Shown: positions 30,780 to 39,601 of the stretch, in pieces
Layout of the letters: every line of letters begins with the position of its first letter
Numbering within the stretch: position 1 is the stretch's first letter
From: Cellulomonas sp. PhB143
GTDB taxonomy: Bacteria; Actinomycetota; Actinomycetes; Actinomycetales; Cellulomonadaceae
DNA length: 64,000 nucleotides
Assembly (NCBI RefSeq): GCF_003752595.1
Contig: NZ_RKIJ01000009.1
Location: 310,001-374,000 of the forward strand
Direction: 5' to 3'
Notes under the pieces: model-generated
Databases searched by the model: none
What the model saw: the letters and a program-made list of their open reading frames with translations, nothing else
What the model was told of the DNA's origin: nothing
Program-made: the position numbers and the translations under genes

Positions 30780-31769
30780 ATGAGCACACTCGAGGTCGAC
30801 TCGCTCTCCAAGGCCTACGGGTCCGTCCAGGCGCTGCGCGGGACGTCGTTCGGTGTCGACCAGGGGGAGATCTTCGGCTTCGTCGGCTCCAACGGTGCCG
30901 GCAAGACGACGACGATGCGCATCGCGCTCGGCGTCCTGGCGCCCGACGCCGGGGAGGTCCGCTGGGCGGGGCGGCCCGTCGACCACGCGGTGCGCCGGCG
31001 CATCGGCTACATGCCCGAGGAGCGCGGGCTCTACCCCAAGATGAAGGTCGGCGACCAGCTCACCTACCTCGCGCGGCTGCACGGCATGCCGGCGGCCGAG
31101 GCGACAGCGGCGATGGAGCGCTGGACCGAGACGCTCGGCGTCGACGGCCGCCGCGGCGACGAGGTGCAGAAGCTCTCGCTCGGCAACCAGCAGCGCGTCC
31201 AGCTCGCCGCGGCGCTGGTGCACGACCCCGAGATCCTCGTTCTCGACGAGCCGTTCTCCGGCCTCGACCCCGTCGCGGTCGACGTGATGAGCGGCGTCCT
31301 GCGCGACCGGGCCGACGCCGGCGTCCCCGTCGTCTTCTCCTCGCACCAGCTCGAGCTCGTCGAACAGCTCTGCGACCGCGTCGGGATCATCAAGGACGGC
31401 GAGATGGTCGCCGTCGGCGGCATCGACGAGCTGCGCCGGGTCGGGTCGCCGCGCTGGGCGGTCGCGGTGCCCGCGGGTGCGGGTGCCGGGGCTGCCGGCG
31501 GGGGTGCCGGGGCCGGCTGGGTCGACGCGCCCGGGGTGCGCGTGCTCGACGCCGGCACGGCCGGGGCCCAGCAGCGCGTGGTCTTCGAGACCGCGCACGC
31601 CGGCGCGGAGCAGGCGGTGCTGCGGGCCGCCCTCGACCGCGGGCCGGTGCTCGAGTTCGCCCCCGTGCTGCCGTCGCTGACCGAGCTCTACCGCCACGTC
31701 GTCAGCGCCCGCGAGGACGTCGGAGGCCAAGACAGTCCCGAGACCACGACCGAGGGAGACGCCGCGTGA
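30780..31769 (+). CDS. ABC-2-type exporter ATP-binding subunit (NatA-like)
   Basis: A 329-residue ATPase. Walker A is GSNGAGKTTTMR, the signature is LSLGNQQRVQLAAAL, and Walker B with its Glu is ILVLDEPFSGLDP, followed by the switch His in FSSHQLELV. The C-terminal ~100 residues contain a glycine/alanine-rich linker (PAGAGAGAAGGGAGAG) before a small domain, an extension seen in YhaQ/NatA-type subunits. ATG 30780 is chosen. The stop overlaps the permease start by GTGA. Confidence 0.93.
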   Translation: MSTLEVDSLSKAYGSVQALRGTSFGVDQGEIFGFVGSNGAGKTTTMRIALGVLAPDAGEVRWAGRPVDHAVRRRIGYMPEERGLYPKMKVGDQLTYLARLHGMPAAEATAAMERWTETLGVDGRRGDEVQKLSLGNQQRVQLAAALVHDPEILVLDEPFSGLDPVAVDVMSGVLRDRADAGVPVVFSSHQLELVEQLCDRVGIIKDGEMVAVGGIDELRRVGSPRWAVAVPAGAGAGAAGGGAGAGWVDAPGVRVLDAGTAGAQQRVVFETAHAGAEQAVLRAALDRGPVLEFAPVLPSLTELYRHVVSAREDVGGQDSPETTTEGDAA

Positions 31770-33004
31770 GCGCCGCCGACGACCGCACCGCTGCCGACCG
31801 GGCTGCCGGGCCCGAGAGCGCGGGGGCCGCGATCCGGCTCGTCGCCGGGCGCGAGATCCGCACGCGCCTGACCTCCAAGGCATTCCTCGTCACCACGGCG
31901 CTGCTCGTCCTGTCCGTCGTGCTCGGCGGGGTGCTGCTCAACCTCGTCGGCTCCTCCGGGCCGGACAGCCAGAAGGTCGGCCTCACGGCGGAGTCCGCCG
32001 GGCTCGAGCAGTCGATCGACGCCGCGGCGAAGGCCACCGGCACGGACGTCACGACCGTGCCGGTCGACGACCCCGCCCAGGGCAGGCAGCAGGTCACCGA
32101 CGGCGACCTCGACGCCCTGGTCACCGGCACGGCCGGCGACCTGCAGGTCACCGTCGACTCCGACCTCGACGACGGCCTGCGCGCGATCCTCACCTCCGTC
32201 AGCCAGCAGGCGGCCCTCGCCGACGCCGTCGAGAGCCTCGGCGGCGACCCGGCCGGCGTCGCGGCGGACATCGCGCAGGCCGCGCCGCAGGTCACCGTGC
32301 TCGACCCGGACGACACGTTCGACCCGGCGCGCTACGTCGCGGGCCTCGCGACCGGGATCCTCATCTTCATCACGCTGCTGACCACCGGCCAGCTGCTCGC
32401 CCAGGGCGTCGTCGAGGAGAAGCAGAGCCGCGTCGTCGAGCTGCTGCTCGCGACCGTGCGGCCCTGGCACCTGATGACCGGCAAGGTGCTCGGCATCGGC
32501 ACGATCGGGCTCCTGCAGGTCGCGCTCGTCGCGGGCGCCGGGGCGGGGACGGCCGCGACGCTCGGGCTCGTCGACACCGGCTCGCTCGACGTCGGGTCCG
32601 TCGCCGTCTGGGTCGTCGTGTGGTTCGTCATCGGCTTCGCCACGTACGCCTTCGCGATCGCGGGCGCCGCGTCGCTGGTCTCGCGCCAGGAGGACGTCGG
32701 GGCGGTGATCGCCCCGTTCACGGCGCTGATGATGATCCCGTACATCATCGGTGTGAGCGTCGCGCCCTGGTCCCCCGACAGCCCGCTCGTCGCATGGATC
32801 TCCTACCTGCCGTTCTGCGGTCCGCTGCTCATGCCGATCCGCATGGCGGTGGGCGGGGTGGAGACCTGGGAGGTCGTGCTGTCGCTCGGCCTGTCGATCG
32901 TGGCGATCCCCGTGCTCGTGTGGCTCTCGTCGCGGATCTACTCCAACGCCGTCCTGCGCATGGGGGCGCGGATCAAGGTCAGGGACGCGCTCCGCGCCGC
33001 CTGA
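31766..33004 (+). CDS. ABC-2-type exporter permease subunit (NatB-like)
   Basis: A 412-residue permease. The first membrane helix (about residues 41-62, AFLVTTALLVLSVVLGGVLL) is followed by a large extracytoplasmic domain of about 150 residues (Asp/Ala-rich, to PDDTFDPARY). A block of five helices then contains YVAGLATGILIFITLLTTG and the cytoplasmic motif EEKQSRVVELLLATVRPW characteristic of ABC-2 permeases. GTG 31766 overlaps the ATPase stop. The pair likely exports an ion, lipid or drug; the substrate cannot be read. Confidence 0.9.
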   Translation: MSAADDRTAADRAAGPESAGAAIRLVAGREIRTRLTSKAFLVTTALLVLSVVLGGVLLNLVGSSGPDSQKVGLTAESAGLEQSIDAAAKATGTDVTTVPVDDPAQGRQQVTDGDLDALVTGTAGDLQVTVDSDLDDGLRAILTSVSQQAALADAVESLGGDPAGVAADIAQAAPQVTVLDPDDTFDPARYVAGLATGILIFITLLTTGQLLAQGVVEEKQSRVVELLLATVRPWHLMTGKVLGIGTIGLLQVALVAGAGAGTAATLGLVDTGSLDVGSVAVWVVVWFVIGFATYAFAIAGAASLVSRQEDVGAVIAPFTALMMIPYIIGVSVAPWSPDSPLVAWISYLPFCGPLLMPIRMAVGGVETWEVVLSLGLSIVAIPVLVWLSSRIYSNAVLRMGARIKVRDALRAA

Positions 33005-33042
33005 CCCCGGCCCGCGCCCCGGGCGAGTGGTGCTCGCGCCGG

Positions 33043-34266
33043 CTACTTGCCGTCGAGGTACCCGTTCGCGTTGATCACGTACTTCTTCGCGGCGCCGGCG
33101 TCGAACTCGGCGTACCCCTGCGGGGCCTCGTCGAGCGTGATCGCCTGCGCGTTGACGTTCTTCGCGATGTGCACGCGGTCGTGCAGGATCGCGCGCATCA
33201 GGCCGCGGTTGTACTTCATCACCGGGCACTGGCCCGTGGTGAAGGACAACGACTTCGCCCAGCCGGTGCCGAGGCTCAGCGAGAGCGCGCCCTTCTTCGC
33301 GGCCTCGTCCACGCCGCCCGGGTCACCGGTGACGTAGAGCCCCGGGATGCCCATCGCGCCGCCCGCGGCCGTGACGTCCATCAGCGAGTTGAGCACCGTC
33401 GCCGGGGCCTCGTGCCCGGAGTCGGAGCCGTGGCCCTTGGCCTCGAAGCCGACGGCGTCCACGCCGCAGTCGACCTCCGGCACGCCGAGGAGCTGCTCGA
33501 TCTGGTCGGCCGGGTCGCCCTCGGACAGGTCGACCGTCTCGCAGCCGAACGTGCGCGCCTGCGCGAGCCGGTCGGTGTTCATGTCCCCGACGATCACCAC
33601 CGCCGCGCCGAGCAGCAGCGCGCCCGTCGCCGCCGCGAGACCGACCGGCCCGGCGCCCGCGACGTACACCGTGGAGCCGACGCCGACGCCCGCCGTCACC
33701 GCGCCGTGGAACCCGGTCGGGAAGATGTCCGAGAGCATCGTCAGGTCCATGATCTTCTCGAGCGCCTGGTCCCGGTCGGGGAAGCGCAGCACGTTCCAGT
33801 CCGCGTACGGCACCAGGACGTAGTTGGCCTGGCCGCCGACCCAGCCGCCCATGTCGACGTACCCGTAGGCGCTGCCCGGCCGGTCCGGGTTCACGTACTG
33901 GCAGATCCCGGTCTTGCGCTCCTTGCAGTTGTCGCAGCGGCCGCAGGCGATGTTGAACGGCACCGAGACGATGTCGCCGACCTTGACGAACTCGACGTCC
34001 CGCCCGACCTCCACGACCTCGCCGGTGATCTCGTGGCCCAGCACCAGGTCCTTCGGGGCCGTGGTGCGCCCGCGCACCATGTGCTGGTCCGAGCCGCAGA
34101 TGTTCGTCGCGACGGTCTTGACGATCACGCCGTGCGGGACCTTGCGGCCGACGTTGGCCGGGTTCACCCCCGGCCCGTCCTTCAGCTCGAACGTGGGGTA
34201 GTCGATGTCGATGACCTCGACCTCGCCCGTCCCCTTGTACGCGACCGCGCGGTTGCTGTCCGCCAT
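33043..34266 (-). CDS. fdhA: formaldehyde dehydrogenase, glutathione-independent (zinc MDR family)
   Basis: A 407-residue medium-chain dehydrogenase that oxidises formaldehyde to formate with NAD. Catalytic zinc ligands are in ICGSDQHMVRGR and GHEITGE. The structural-zinc cysteines lie in CGRCDNCKERKTGIC. The nucleotide fold is VAGAGPVGLAAATG. The insertion and C-terminus (DGVDAVGFEAKGHGSDSGHE-type region) match the FdhA branch. ATG 34266 has AAGGAGG upstream. FdhD and an FdhF-like molybdoenzyme encoded 2-3 kb away could act on the formate, but no shared operon is seen. Confidence 0.92.
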   Translation of the reverse strand: MADSNRAVAYKGTGEVEVIDIDYPTFELKDGPGVNPANVGRKVPHGVIVKTVATNICGSDQHMVRGRTTAPKDLVLGHEITGEVVEVGRDVEFVKVGDIVSVPFNIACGRCDNCKERKTGICQYVNPDRPGSAYGYVDMGGWVGGQANYVLVPYADWNVLRFPDRDQALEKIMDLTMLSDIFPTGFHGAVTAGVGVGSTVYVAGAGPVGLAAATGALLLGAAVVIVGDMNTDRLAQARTFGCETVDLSEGDPADQIEQLLGVPEVDCGVDAVGFEAKGHGSDSGHEAPATVLNSLMDVTAAGGAMGIPGLYVTGDPGGVDEAAKKGALSLSLGTGWAKSLSFTTGQCPVMKYNRGLMRAILHDRVHIAKNVNAQAITLDEAPQGYAEFDAGAAKKYVINANGYLDGK

Positions 34267-34384
34267 GGTGATCCTCCTTGAGCACGCCCGGCCCGGTCTG
34301 AGCCGGTCCCTCGACGGTAGGCCGCGCCCGGCACTTCGGCAGATCGTGGAGCCGGCGCAGGGCTCACGGACGAGCGTGCCGGAC

Positions 34385-34600
34385 CCACCGCCGAGCGCGT
34401 CATCAGTCGGCCGGTTCCGCGTTTCGGACCCACCAACGACGCGTTCGGCGGTGGGCCTCACCGCGGAGCGCGTCATCAGTCGGCCGGTTCCGCGTTTCGG
34501 ACCCACCAACGACGCGTTCGGCGGTGGGCCTCACCGCGGAGCGCGTCATCAGTCGGCCGGTTCCGCGTTTCGGACCCACCAACGACGCGTTCGGCGGTGT
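34385..34600. repeat. tandem triplicate of a ~70-bp palindromic element (73-bp period)
   Basis: Three head-to-tail copies with a 73-bp period: gagcgcgtcatcagtcgg begins at 34393, 34466 and 34539 and is followed by nearly identical sequence. The first copy spans 34385-34454. Each copy is itself an imperfect hairpin: the left end ccaccgccgagcgcgtcatc pairs with the right end gacgcgttcggcggtgg. It lies between the divergent fdhA and esterase genes. A single related copy is at 39449-39518. Confidence 0.9.
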
Positions 34601-34613
34601 GGCGCCGCACGGG

Positions 34614-34790
34614 TCAGCCCGCGACGGCCGCCCCCGGCACGGTGATGGTCGCGACGGTCGGGCCGCCCGCGGGGCTGTCCACGACCAGCGTGCCGTCGAG
34701 CGCTGCGAGCCGGCGCACGATCCCCCGCAGACCCGTCCCGGCTGGCACGCGTTGCCGACCGCCGCGACCCGGCCTACGGTCGTTCCTGAC
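34614..34790 (-). pseudogene. remnant of the C-terminus of a sensor histidine kinase
   Basis: The reverse strand ends in GTGLRGIVRRLAALDGTLVV, then DSPAGGPTVATITVP and a TGA at 34614-34616. This is the classic G2-box end of the HATPase_c domain of actinobacterial NarL-system kinases (GTGLRGL...RLxALDGxL). Upstream of it only a corrupted N/G1-like stretch remains (RNDRRPGRGGRQ), and the HisKA-like part is absent. It sits between the tandem palindromes and the esterase promoter. Confidence 0.75.
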
Positions 34791-34802
34791 AACGCTGTCA
34801 CC

Positions 34803-34828
34803 GCGGTCCCGCCCTCGGGCGGGACCGC
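34803..34828. other. perfect GC hairpin upstream of esterase
   Basis: The 12-base arms gcggtcccgccc and gggcgggaccgc are perfectly complementary around a 2-base centre. It lies about 10 bp before the GGAGG ribosome site of the esterase gene. It could be a terminator for incoming transcription or a leader hairpin; the sequence alone does not decide. No other gene is evident between 34267 and 34850. Confidence 0.55.
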
Positions 34829-34850
34829 CCCGACCCTGGAGGTACCAGCC

Positions 34851-36146
34851 GTGCGCGCTGCCACCCGCCCGGAGCACCGCCCCTCGAGCCGCAGCTGGCT
34901 GCGGCGCACCGTCCCCGTCGCCGCCGTCGCGGCCGCGCTCTTCGCGAGCGCCGTCGCCCCCGCCGACGCCGGCAACCCGCACGAGGCCCAGGCGAGCCAC
35001 GCCGCCCCGGCCAGCCACGGGGCCGCGCCGAGCCACGGCTGGGTCGCGACCTGGGGCACGTCCCCGAGCGGCAAGGTCGACAACGGCTGCGCGAGCTGCA
35101 CGATCCGCGACGTCGTGCACACCAGCGTGGGCGGCAAGACGGTCCGTGTGCACCTGTCCAACGTGTTCGGCACGGCCCCGCTGGTGGTCGACGAGGCGAC
35201 GGTCGCCCTTCCCTCGACCCCCGGCACCGCGCAGGTGCAGCCGGGCACCATGCGCCCGCTGGAGTTCCGCGGCACGCAGCGGGTCACGATCCCGGCCGGC
35301 AGGGCCGTGGTCAGCGACCCGGTCCGGCTCGAGGTCCCCGCCGACCACGACCTGCTCGTGTCCACCTACACGCCCGGGTACTCGACACCGATGACGTTCC
35401 ACCCCGGCGCGCAGCAGGACTCGTTCTTCACGTCCGGCACGAACGCGACCGAGGCGACGTCGGCCGCCGCCCTGCCGCAGAAGACCCAGGCCTGGCACTT
35501 CGTCACCGGGGTCGACGTCACCGGCTCGCATGCGCGCGGCACGGTCGTCGCGTTCGGCGACTCGATCACCGACGGCTACCAGTCGACGTACAACGTGGAC
35601 CACCGGTGGCCGAACTTCCTCGCCGGCCGGCTCAACGCCACCCACCACCCGCTCGGGGTCGTCGACGCGGGGATCGGCGGCAACCGGGTCCTGCTCGACG
35701 GCGGCGACGGCTTCGGCCCCGCCGCGGTGTCCCGGTTCCAGCGCGACGTCCTGGACCAGACGGACGTCCGGACCGTGATCGTCCTGCTCGGGATCAACGA
35801 CATCCAGCAGGAGCCGCACCAGCTCGACCCGGCGAAGATCACCGCCGGGCTCAGCCGGATGGCCGCCATGGCGCACGCCCGGGGGATCCGGGTGCTGGGC
35901 GGCACGCTCACGCCGTTCGAGGGCTGGTCGACGTACGACGCGTCCGAGGAGGCCGCCCGCCAGGGCGTCAACGACTGGATCCGCCGGACCCGTGCCTACG
36001 ACGGCTACGTCGACTTCGACGCCGCCGTCCGCGACCCGGCCGACCCGCACCGGATGCTCGCGGTCTACGACTCCGGCGACCACCTGCACCCCAACGACAT
36101 CGGGTACGCCGCGATGGGCGACGCCATCGACCTCGGCGCGCTGTAG
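34851..36146 (+). CDS. secreted SGNH/GDSL-family esterase/lipase
   Basis: A 431-residue secreted hydrolase. GTG 34851 has GGAGG eight bases upstream. An N-terminal signal peptide with an arginine pair (SWLRRTVPVAAVAAALFASA) is followed by a beta-rich N-terminal domain starting HGWVATWGTSP. The SGNH motifs are complete: block I VVAFGDSITDGY (nucleophile S238), block II Gly in GIGGNRVLLDG, block III GINDIQQ, and block V Asp/His in SGDHLHPNDIGY near the C-terminus. It probably removes acetyl or acyl groups from a polysaccharide or lipid outside the cell; the substrate is not known. Confidence 0.92.
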   Translation: MRAATRPEHRPSSRSWLRRTVPVAAVAAALFASAVAPADAGNPHEAQASHAAPASHGAAPSHGWVATWGTSPSGKVDNGCASCTIRDVVHTSVGGKTVRVHLSNVFGTAPLVVDEATVALPSTPGTAQVQPGTMRPLEFRGTQRVTIPAGRAVVSDPVRLEVPADHDLLVSTYTPGYSTPMTFHPGAQQDSFFTSGTNATEATSAAALPQKTQAWHFVTGVDVTGSHARGTVVAFGDSITDGYQSTYNVDHRWPNFLAGRLNATHHPLGVVDAGIGGNRVLLDGGDGFGPAAVSRFQRDVLDQTDVRTVIVLLGINDIQQEPHQLDPAKITAGLSRMAAMAHARGIRVLGGTLTPFEGWSTYDASEEAARQGVNDWIRRTRAYDGYVDFDAAVRDPADPHRMLAVYDSGDHLHPNDIGYAAMGDAIDLGAL

Positions 36147-36189
36147 GCCCGGCGTTGTGTGCAGCGCCGCCGTCTGCTAGGCCTGGCGT

Positions 36190-37098
36190 ATGCCCCGGGT
36201 CACCGTCCGGCGCCGCGTCAGGCGCATCACGATCGGCGAGCGCACCTCGCACCGCGAAGACCTCCTCGCCGGCGAGGAGCCGCTCGAGATCCGCGTGGGC
36301 GGGCGCTCCTACGCCGTCACCATGCGCACCCCCGGGCACGACGTCGAGCTCGCCACCGGCTTCCTCGTCTCCGAGGGCCTCGTGACCGACGGCGACCAGC
36401 TCGCCGGGGCGCGCTACTGCGCCGGGTCGCCCGGCCCGCCGGGCACCGGGGAGAACACCTACAACGTGCTCGACGTCGGCCTCGCGCCGGGCGTGCGGCC
36501 GCCGGACCCGGCGCTCGCCCGCGAGTTCTTCACGTCCAGCGCCTGCGGGCTGTGCGGCAAGGCGTCGATCGACGCCGTCCGCACCCGCAGCGCCTTCGAG
36601 GTGCGCGACGACCCGGTCCGCGTCGACGCCGCGCTGCTGGTCGACCTGCCCGACCGGCTGCGCGCGGCCCAGGACGTGTTCTCCCGGACCGGCGGGCTGC
36701 ACGCCGCCGGGCTGTTCGACGCGGCCACCGGGGAGCCGATCGTGGTGCGCGAGGACGTCGGGCGGCACAACGCCGTCGACAAGGTGGTCGGCTGGGCCGC
36801 CGCCCGCGGGATGCTCCCGCTGCGCGGCACCGTGCTGCTCGTCTCCGGGCGCGCGAGCTTCGAGCTCACCCAGAAGGCCGTCATGGCGGGCGTCCCGGTC
36901 CTCGCGGCGGTCTCCGCGCCGTCGTCCCTGGCCGCCGAGCTCGCCGCCGAGACCGGGCTGACGCTCGTCGGGTTCGTCCGCGCCCCCTCGCTCGTCGTCT
37001 ACGCCGGCGGGCAGCGGGTGGTCGACGACGGGGCCGGGCACGACGTCGTCGGGCACACCGGCGCGCACGACCAGCACAGGACGGGAGACGCGGCATGA
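36190..37098 (+). CDS. fdhD: formate dehydrogenase accessory sulfurtransferase FdhD
   Basis: A 302-residue protein that transfers sulfur from a cysteine desulfurase to the molybdenum cofactor before insertion into formate dehydrogenase. Diagnostic regions are TGFLVSEGLV, the catalytic CxxC of SSACGLCGKAS (C119, C122) and REDVGRHNAVDKVVG. ATG 36190. The stop overlaps the next gene's start by ATGA, which couples it to the molybdoenzyme it should mature. Confidence 0.95.
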   Translation: MPRVTVRRRVRRITIGERTSHREDLLAGEEPLEIRVGGRSYAVTMRTPGHDVELATGFLVSEGLVTDGDQLAGARYCAGSPGPPGTGENTYNVLDVGLAPGVRPPDPALAREFFTSSACGLCGKASIDAVRTRSAFEVRDDPVRVDAALLVDLPDRLRAAQDVFSRTGGLHAAGLFDAATGEPIVVREDVGRHNAVDKVVGWAAARGMLPLRGTVLLVSGRASFELTQKAVMAGVPVLAAVSAPSSLAAELAAETGLTLVGFVRAPSLVVYAGGQRVVDDGAGHDVVGHTGAHDQHRTGDAA

Positions 37099-39425
37099 GC
37101 CGGGACGACACGCGGGACACGGACGACACGCGGGACACCAGGGCGCGCACGACGGACGAGCCTCGGGCGGGCGACCCCAAGGACTGGGCCGCCGGGATCC
37201 CGGGGATCGCCCACGCCGTCGTCCCCGCGCTGCGCGGCATGGGCGCGGTGCGGACCGCGAGGCTGCTGCTGTCGATGAACCACAAGGACGGGTTCGACTG
37301 CATGAGCTGCGCGTGGCCGGACCCCGACCGGCGCAAGCCCGCCGAGTTCTGCGAGAACGGCGCCAAGGCCGTCACGTGGGAGGCGACGCCGCTGGTCGTG
37401 CCGAGCACGTTCTGGGCCGAGCACCCGATCGAGGACCTGCTCACGCGCAGCGAGCACTGGCTCGGCCTGCAGGGCCGGCTCGTCGAACCCGTGCACAAGG
37501 CCGCCGGCTCCGACCGGTACGAGCCGATCTCGTGGGACCGCGCGTTCGCGATCGTCGGCGACCGGCTCGCGGGCCTCGACTCCCCCGACGAGGCCGCCTT
37601 CTACACCAGCGGGCGCGCCTCCAACGAGGCCGCGTTCGTCTACCAGCTCTTCGCGCGGGCGTTCGGCACGAACAACCTGCCCGACTGCTCGAACATGTGC
37701 CACGAGTCCACCGGCGCCGCGCTCGGCGAGAGCATCGGCGTCGGCAAGGCCACCATCACCTACGACGACTTCGGCCAGGCCGACCTCATCGTGATCATGG
37801 GCCAGAACCCCGGCACCAACCACCCGCGCATGCTCACCGCGCTGGAGGAGGCCAAGCAGAACGGCGCGAGCATCGTGGCGGTCAACCCGCTGCCCGAGGC
37901 CGGGCTCATGCGCTACAAGAACCCGCAGACGGTGCGCGGGCTCGTGGGGCGCGGCACCCGGCTCGCCGACCAGTTCCTGCAGATCCGCCTCGGCGGGGAC
38001 ATGGCGCTGCTGCAGGCGGTCTCGAAGCGGGTGCTCGCAGCGGAGGCCGCTGCACCGGGGACGGTGCTCGACCACGCGTTCCTCGCTGAGCACACCTCCG
38101 GGCTGGACGAGCTGCGCGCGCACCTGGCAGACCTCGACGAGGACGCGGTGCTCGCGGCCACGGGGCTGACGGGCGCCGAGATCGACGAGCTCGCCGACCG
38201 CTACGTGCGCGCCGAGAGGGTCATCATCACCTGGGCGATGGGCCTGACCCAGCACACCAAGGCCGTGCCGACGATCAAGGAGATCGTCAACCTCCTGCTG
38301 CTGCGGGGGAACATCGGCAAGCCCGGCGCAGGGGCGTCGCCGATCCGCGGGCACTCGAACGTGCAGGGCGACCGGACCATGGGCATCTGGGAGCAGATGC
38401 CCGACTCGTTCCTCGACGCGCTCGAGGCCGAGTTCGGGTTCGCGGTGCCGCGCGAGCACGGCGTGGACGCGGTCGGCGCGGTGCGGGCGATGGCCGAGGG
38501 CCGGGTGCGGGCGCTCGTCGCGCTCGGCGGCAACCTCGTCGGCGCGATCTCCGACACCGGCGCGGCCGAGGCCGCGGTGCGCCGCACCGACCTCACGGTG
38601 CAGATCTCGACGAAGCTCAACCGGTCGCACGCCGTCGTCGGGCGCGAGGCGCTGATCCTGCCGACGCTCGGGCGCACGGAGATCGACCGGCAGGCCTCCG
38701 GCGAGCAGTTCGTCTCCGTCGAGGACACGGTCTGCGCGGTGCACGCCTCGCGCGGCAAGGTCGAGCCCGTCGGGCCCGGGCTGCTCTCCGAGGTCTCGAT
38801 CGTCACGCGGATGGCGCACGCCGTGCTCGCCGCGCGGGCCGACGGGGCTGTGCCGGTGCCCGTGGACTGGGCCGCGCTCGAGCGCGACTACGACGCGATC
38901 CGCGAGCACATCTCCCGCGTCGTGCCGGGATGTGAGGACTACAACGCGAAGATCCGCCGCGTCAGCGGGTTCCTCCTGCCGCACGGGCCGCGCGACTCGC
39001 GCACCTTCCCGACGCCCGACGGCCTCGCGCACCTGACCGTCAACGAGCTCGCCCCCGTCGAGTGCCCGCCGGGCCGCCTGCTGCTGCAGACGATCCGCGC
39101 CCACGACCAGTTCAACACCACCATCTACCGCCGCGACGACCGCTACCGCGGGATCAAGGGCGGGCGGGACGTCGTCCTCGTCAACCCGGACGACGTCGTC
39201 GGGCTCGGCCTGGCCGACGGCGCCACGGTGGACGTGCACAGCGAGTTCTCCGACGGTGTCGACCGGGTGCTGCCCGGCATGCGCGTCGTGGCGTACCCGA
39301 CGGCGCGGGGCTGCGCGGCGGCGTACTTCCCGGAGGCGAACGTGCTGGTGCCGCTGGGCGCGACGGCGGAGCAGAGCAACACGCCGGTCTCGAAGGCGGT
39401 CGTGGTGCGGCTCGAACCGGCCTGA
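37095..39425 (+). CDS. FdhF/YdeP-like molybdopterin-dependent oxidoreductase
   Basis: A 776-residue MGD-containing oxidoreductase of the TIGR01701-like FdhF/YdeP group. N-terminal cysteines C69, C72 and C86 (DCMSCAW and FCENGAK) form an incomplete iron-sulfur-like set. The molybdopterin domain follows (SWDRAFAIVGDRL, FYTSGRASNEAAFVYQ, and NMCHESTGAALGESIGVG). The C-terminal molydop-binding barrel includes FNTTIYRRDDRYRGIKGG. ATG 37095 overlaps fdhD. There is no in-frame selenocysteine TGA. Physiological substrate is uncertain: formate is suggested by fdhD, but YdeP homologues are linked to acid resistance. Confidence 0.9.
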   Translation: MSRDDTRDTDDTRDTRARTTDEPRAGDPKDWAAGIPGIAHAVVPALRGMGAVRTARLLLSMNHKDGFDCMSCAWPDPDRRKPAEFCENGAKAVTWEATPLVVPSTFWAEHPIEDLLTRSEHWLGLQGRLVEPVHKAAGSDRYEPISWDRAFAIVGDRLAGLDSPDEAAFYTSGRASNEAAFVYQLFARAFGTNNLPDCSNMCHESTGAALGESIGVGKATITYDDFGQADLIVIMGQNPGTNHPRMLTALEEAKQNGASIVAVNPLPEAGLMRYKNPQTVRGLVGRGTRLADQFLQIRLGGDMALLQAVSKRVLAAEAAAPGTVLDHAFLAEHTSGLDELRAHLADLDEDAVLAATGLTGAEIDELADRYVRAERVIITWAMGLTQHTKAVPTIKEIVNLLLLRGNIGKPGAGASPIRGHSNVQGDRTMGIWEQMPDSFLDALEAEFGFAVPREHGVDAVGAVRAMAEGRVRALVALGGNLVGAISDTGAAEAAVRRTDLTVQISTKLNRSHAVVGREALILPTLGRTEIDRQASGEQFVSVEDTVCAVHASRGKVEPVGPGLLSEVSIVTRMAHAVLAARADGAVPVPVDWAALERDYDAIREHISRVVPGCEDYNAKIRRVSGFLLPHGPRDSRTFPTPDGLAHLTVNELAPVECPPGRLLLQTIRAHDQFNTTIYRRDDRYRGIKGGRDVVLVNPDDVVGLGLADGATVDVHSEFSDGVDRVLPGMRVVAYPTARGCAAAYFPEANVLVPLGATAEQSNTPVSKAVVVRLEPA

Positions 39426-39448
39426 GGCTCTGGGGGTTCCCCGCCCCG

Positions 39449-39518
39449 CCACCGCCGAACGCGTCATCTGTCGGTCGGAACGGGCCGATGGGCCGACTCA
39501 TGACGCGCTCGGCGGTGG
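39449..39518. repeat. single 70-bp palindromic element (same family as 34385-34600)
   Basis: Left arm ccaccgccgaacgcgtcat and right arm atgacgcgctcggcggtgg pair with one mismatch; the pairing continues inwards (tcgg...ccga) around a short centre. It lies between the molybdoenzyme stop and the marR operator and could double as a terminator. It has the same length (70 bp) and end sequences as the first copy at 34 kb. Confidence 0.85.
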
Positions 39519-39540
39519 AGCCGATCACCGCGCGAGACGT

Positions 39541-39580
39541 CAAGACTCTTGACGTCGAGGCAAGACTCTTGACGTCGAGA
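39541..39580. promoter_or_regulatory. two tandem MarR-type operator boxes
   Basis: A 20-bp unit caagactcttgacgtcgagg is repeated directly (39541-39560 and 39561-39580, last base a). Each contains the near-palindrome cttgacgtcgag, the kind of site bound by MarR-family dimers in actinobacteria. Twenty bases is about two helical turns, so both boxes face the same side of the helix. The marR start is 21 bp downstream, which supports autoregulation. Confidence 0.65.
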
Positions 39581-39601
39581 CGTGTCCGATACGATCCGAC
39601 C

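Noticed and set aside
28644-31883. A 1079-codon minus-strand open frame across glmU, tRNA-Gln, tetR and an ABC gene
   Set aside because: Arg/Gly/Ala-rich composition, no domain, and it crosses a tRNA and several well-supported genes in other frames.
34614-36089. A long minus-strand frame opposite the esterase
   Set aside because: Only its last ~45 codons look like a protein (histidine-kinase end); the rest is antisense to a clear SGNH hydrolase.
37095-39425. Selenocysteine in the FdhF-like enzyme
   Set aside because: There is no in-frame TGA before the final stop, and no SECIS-like context was sought or needed.
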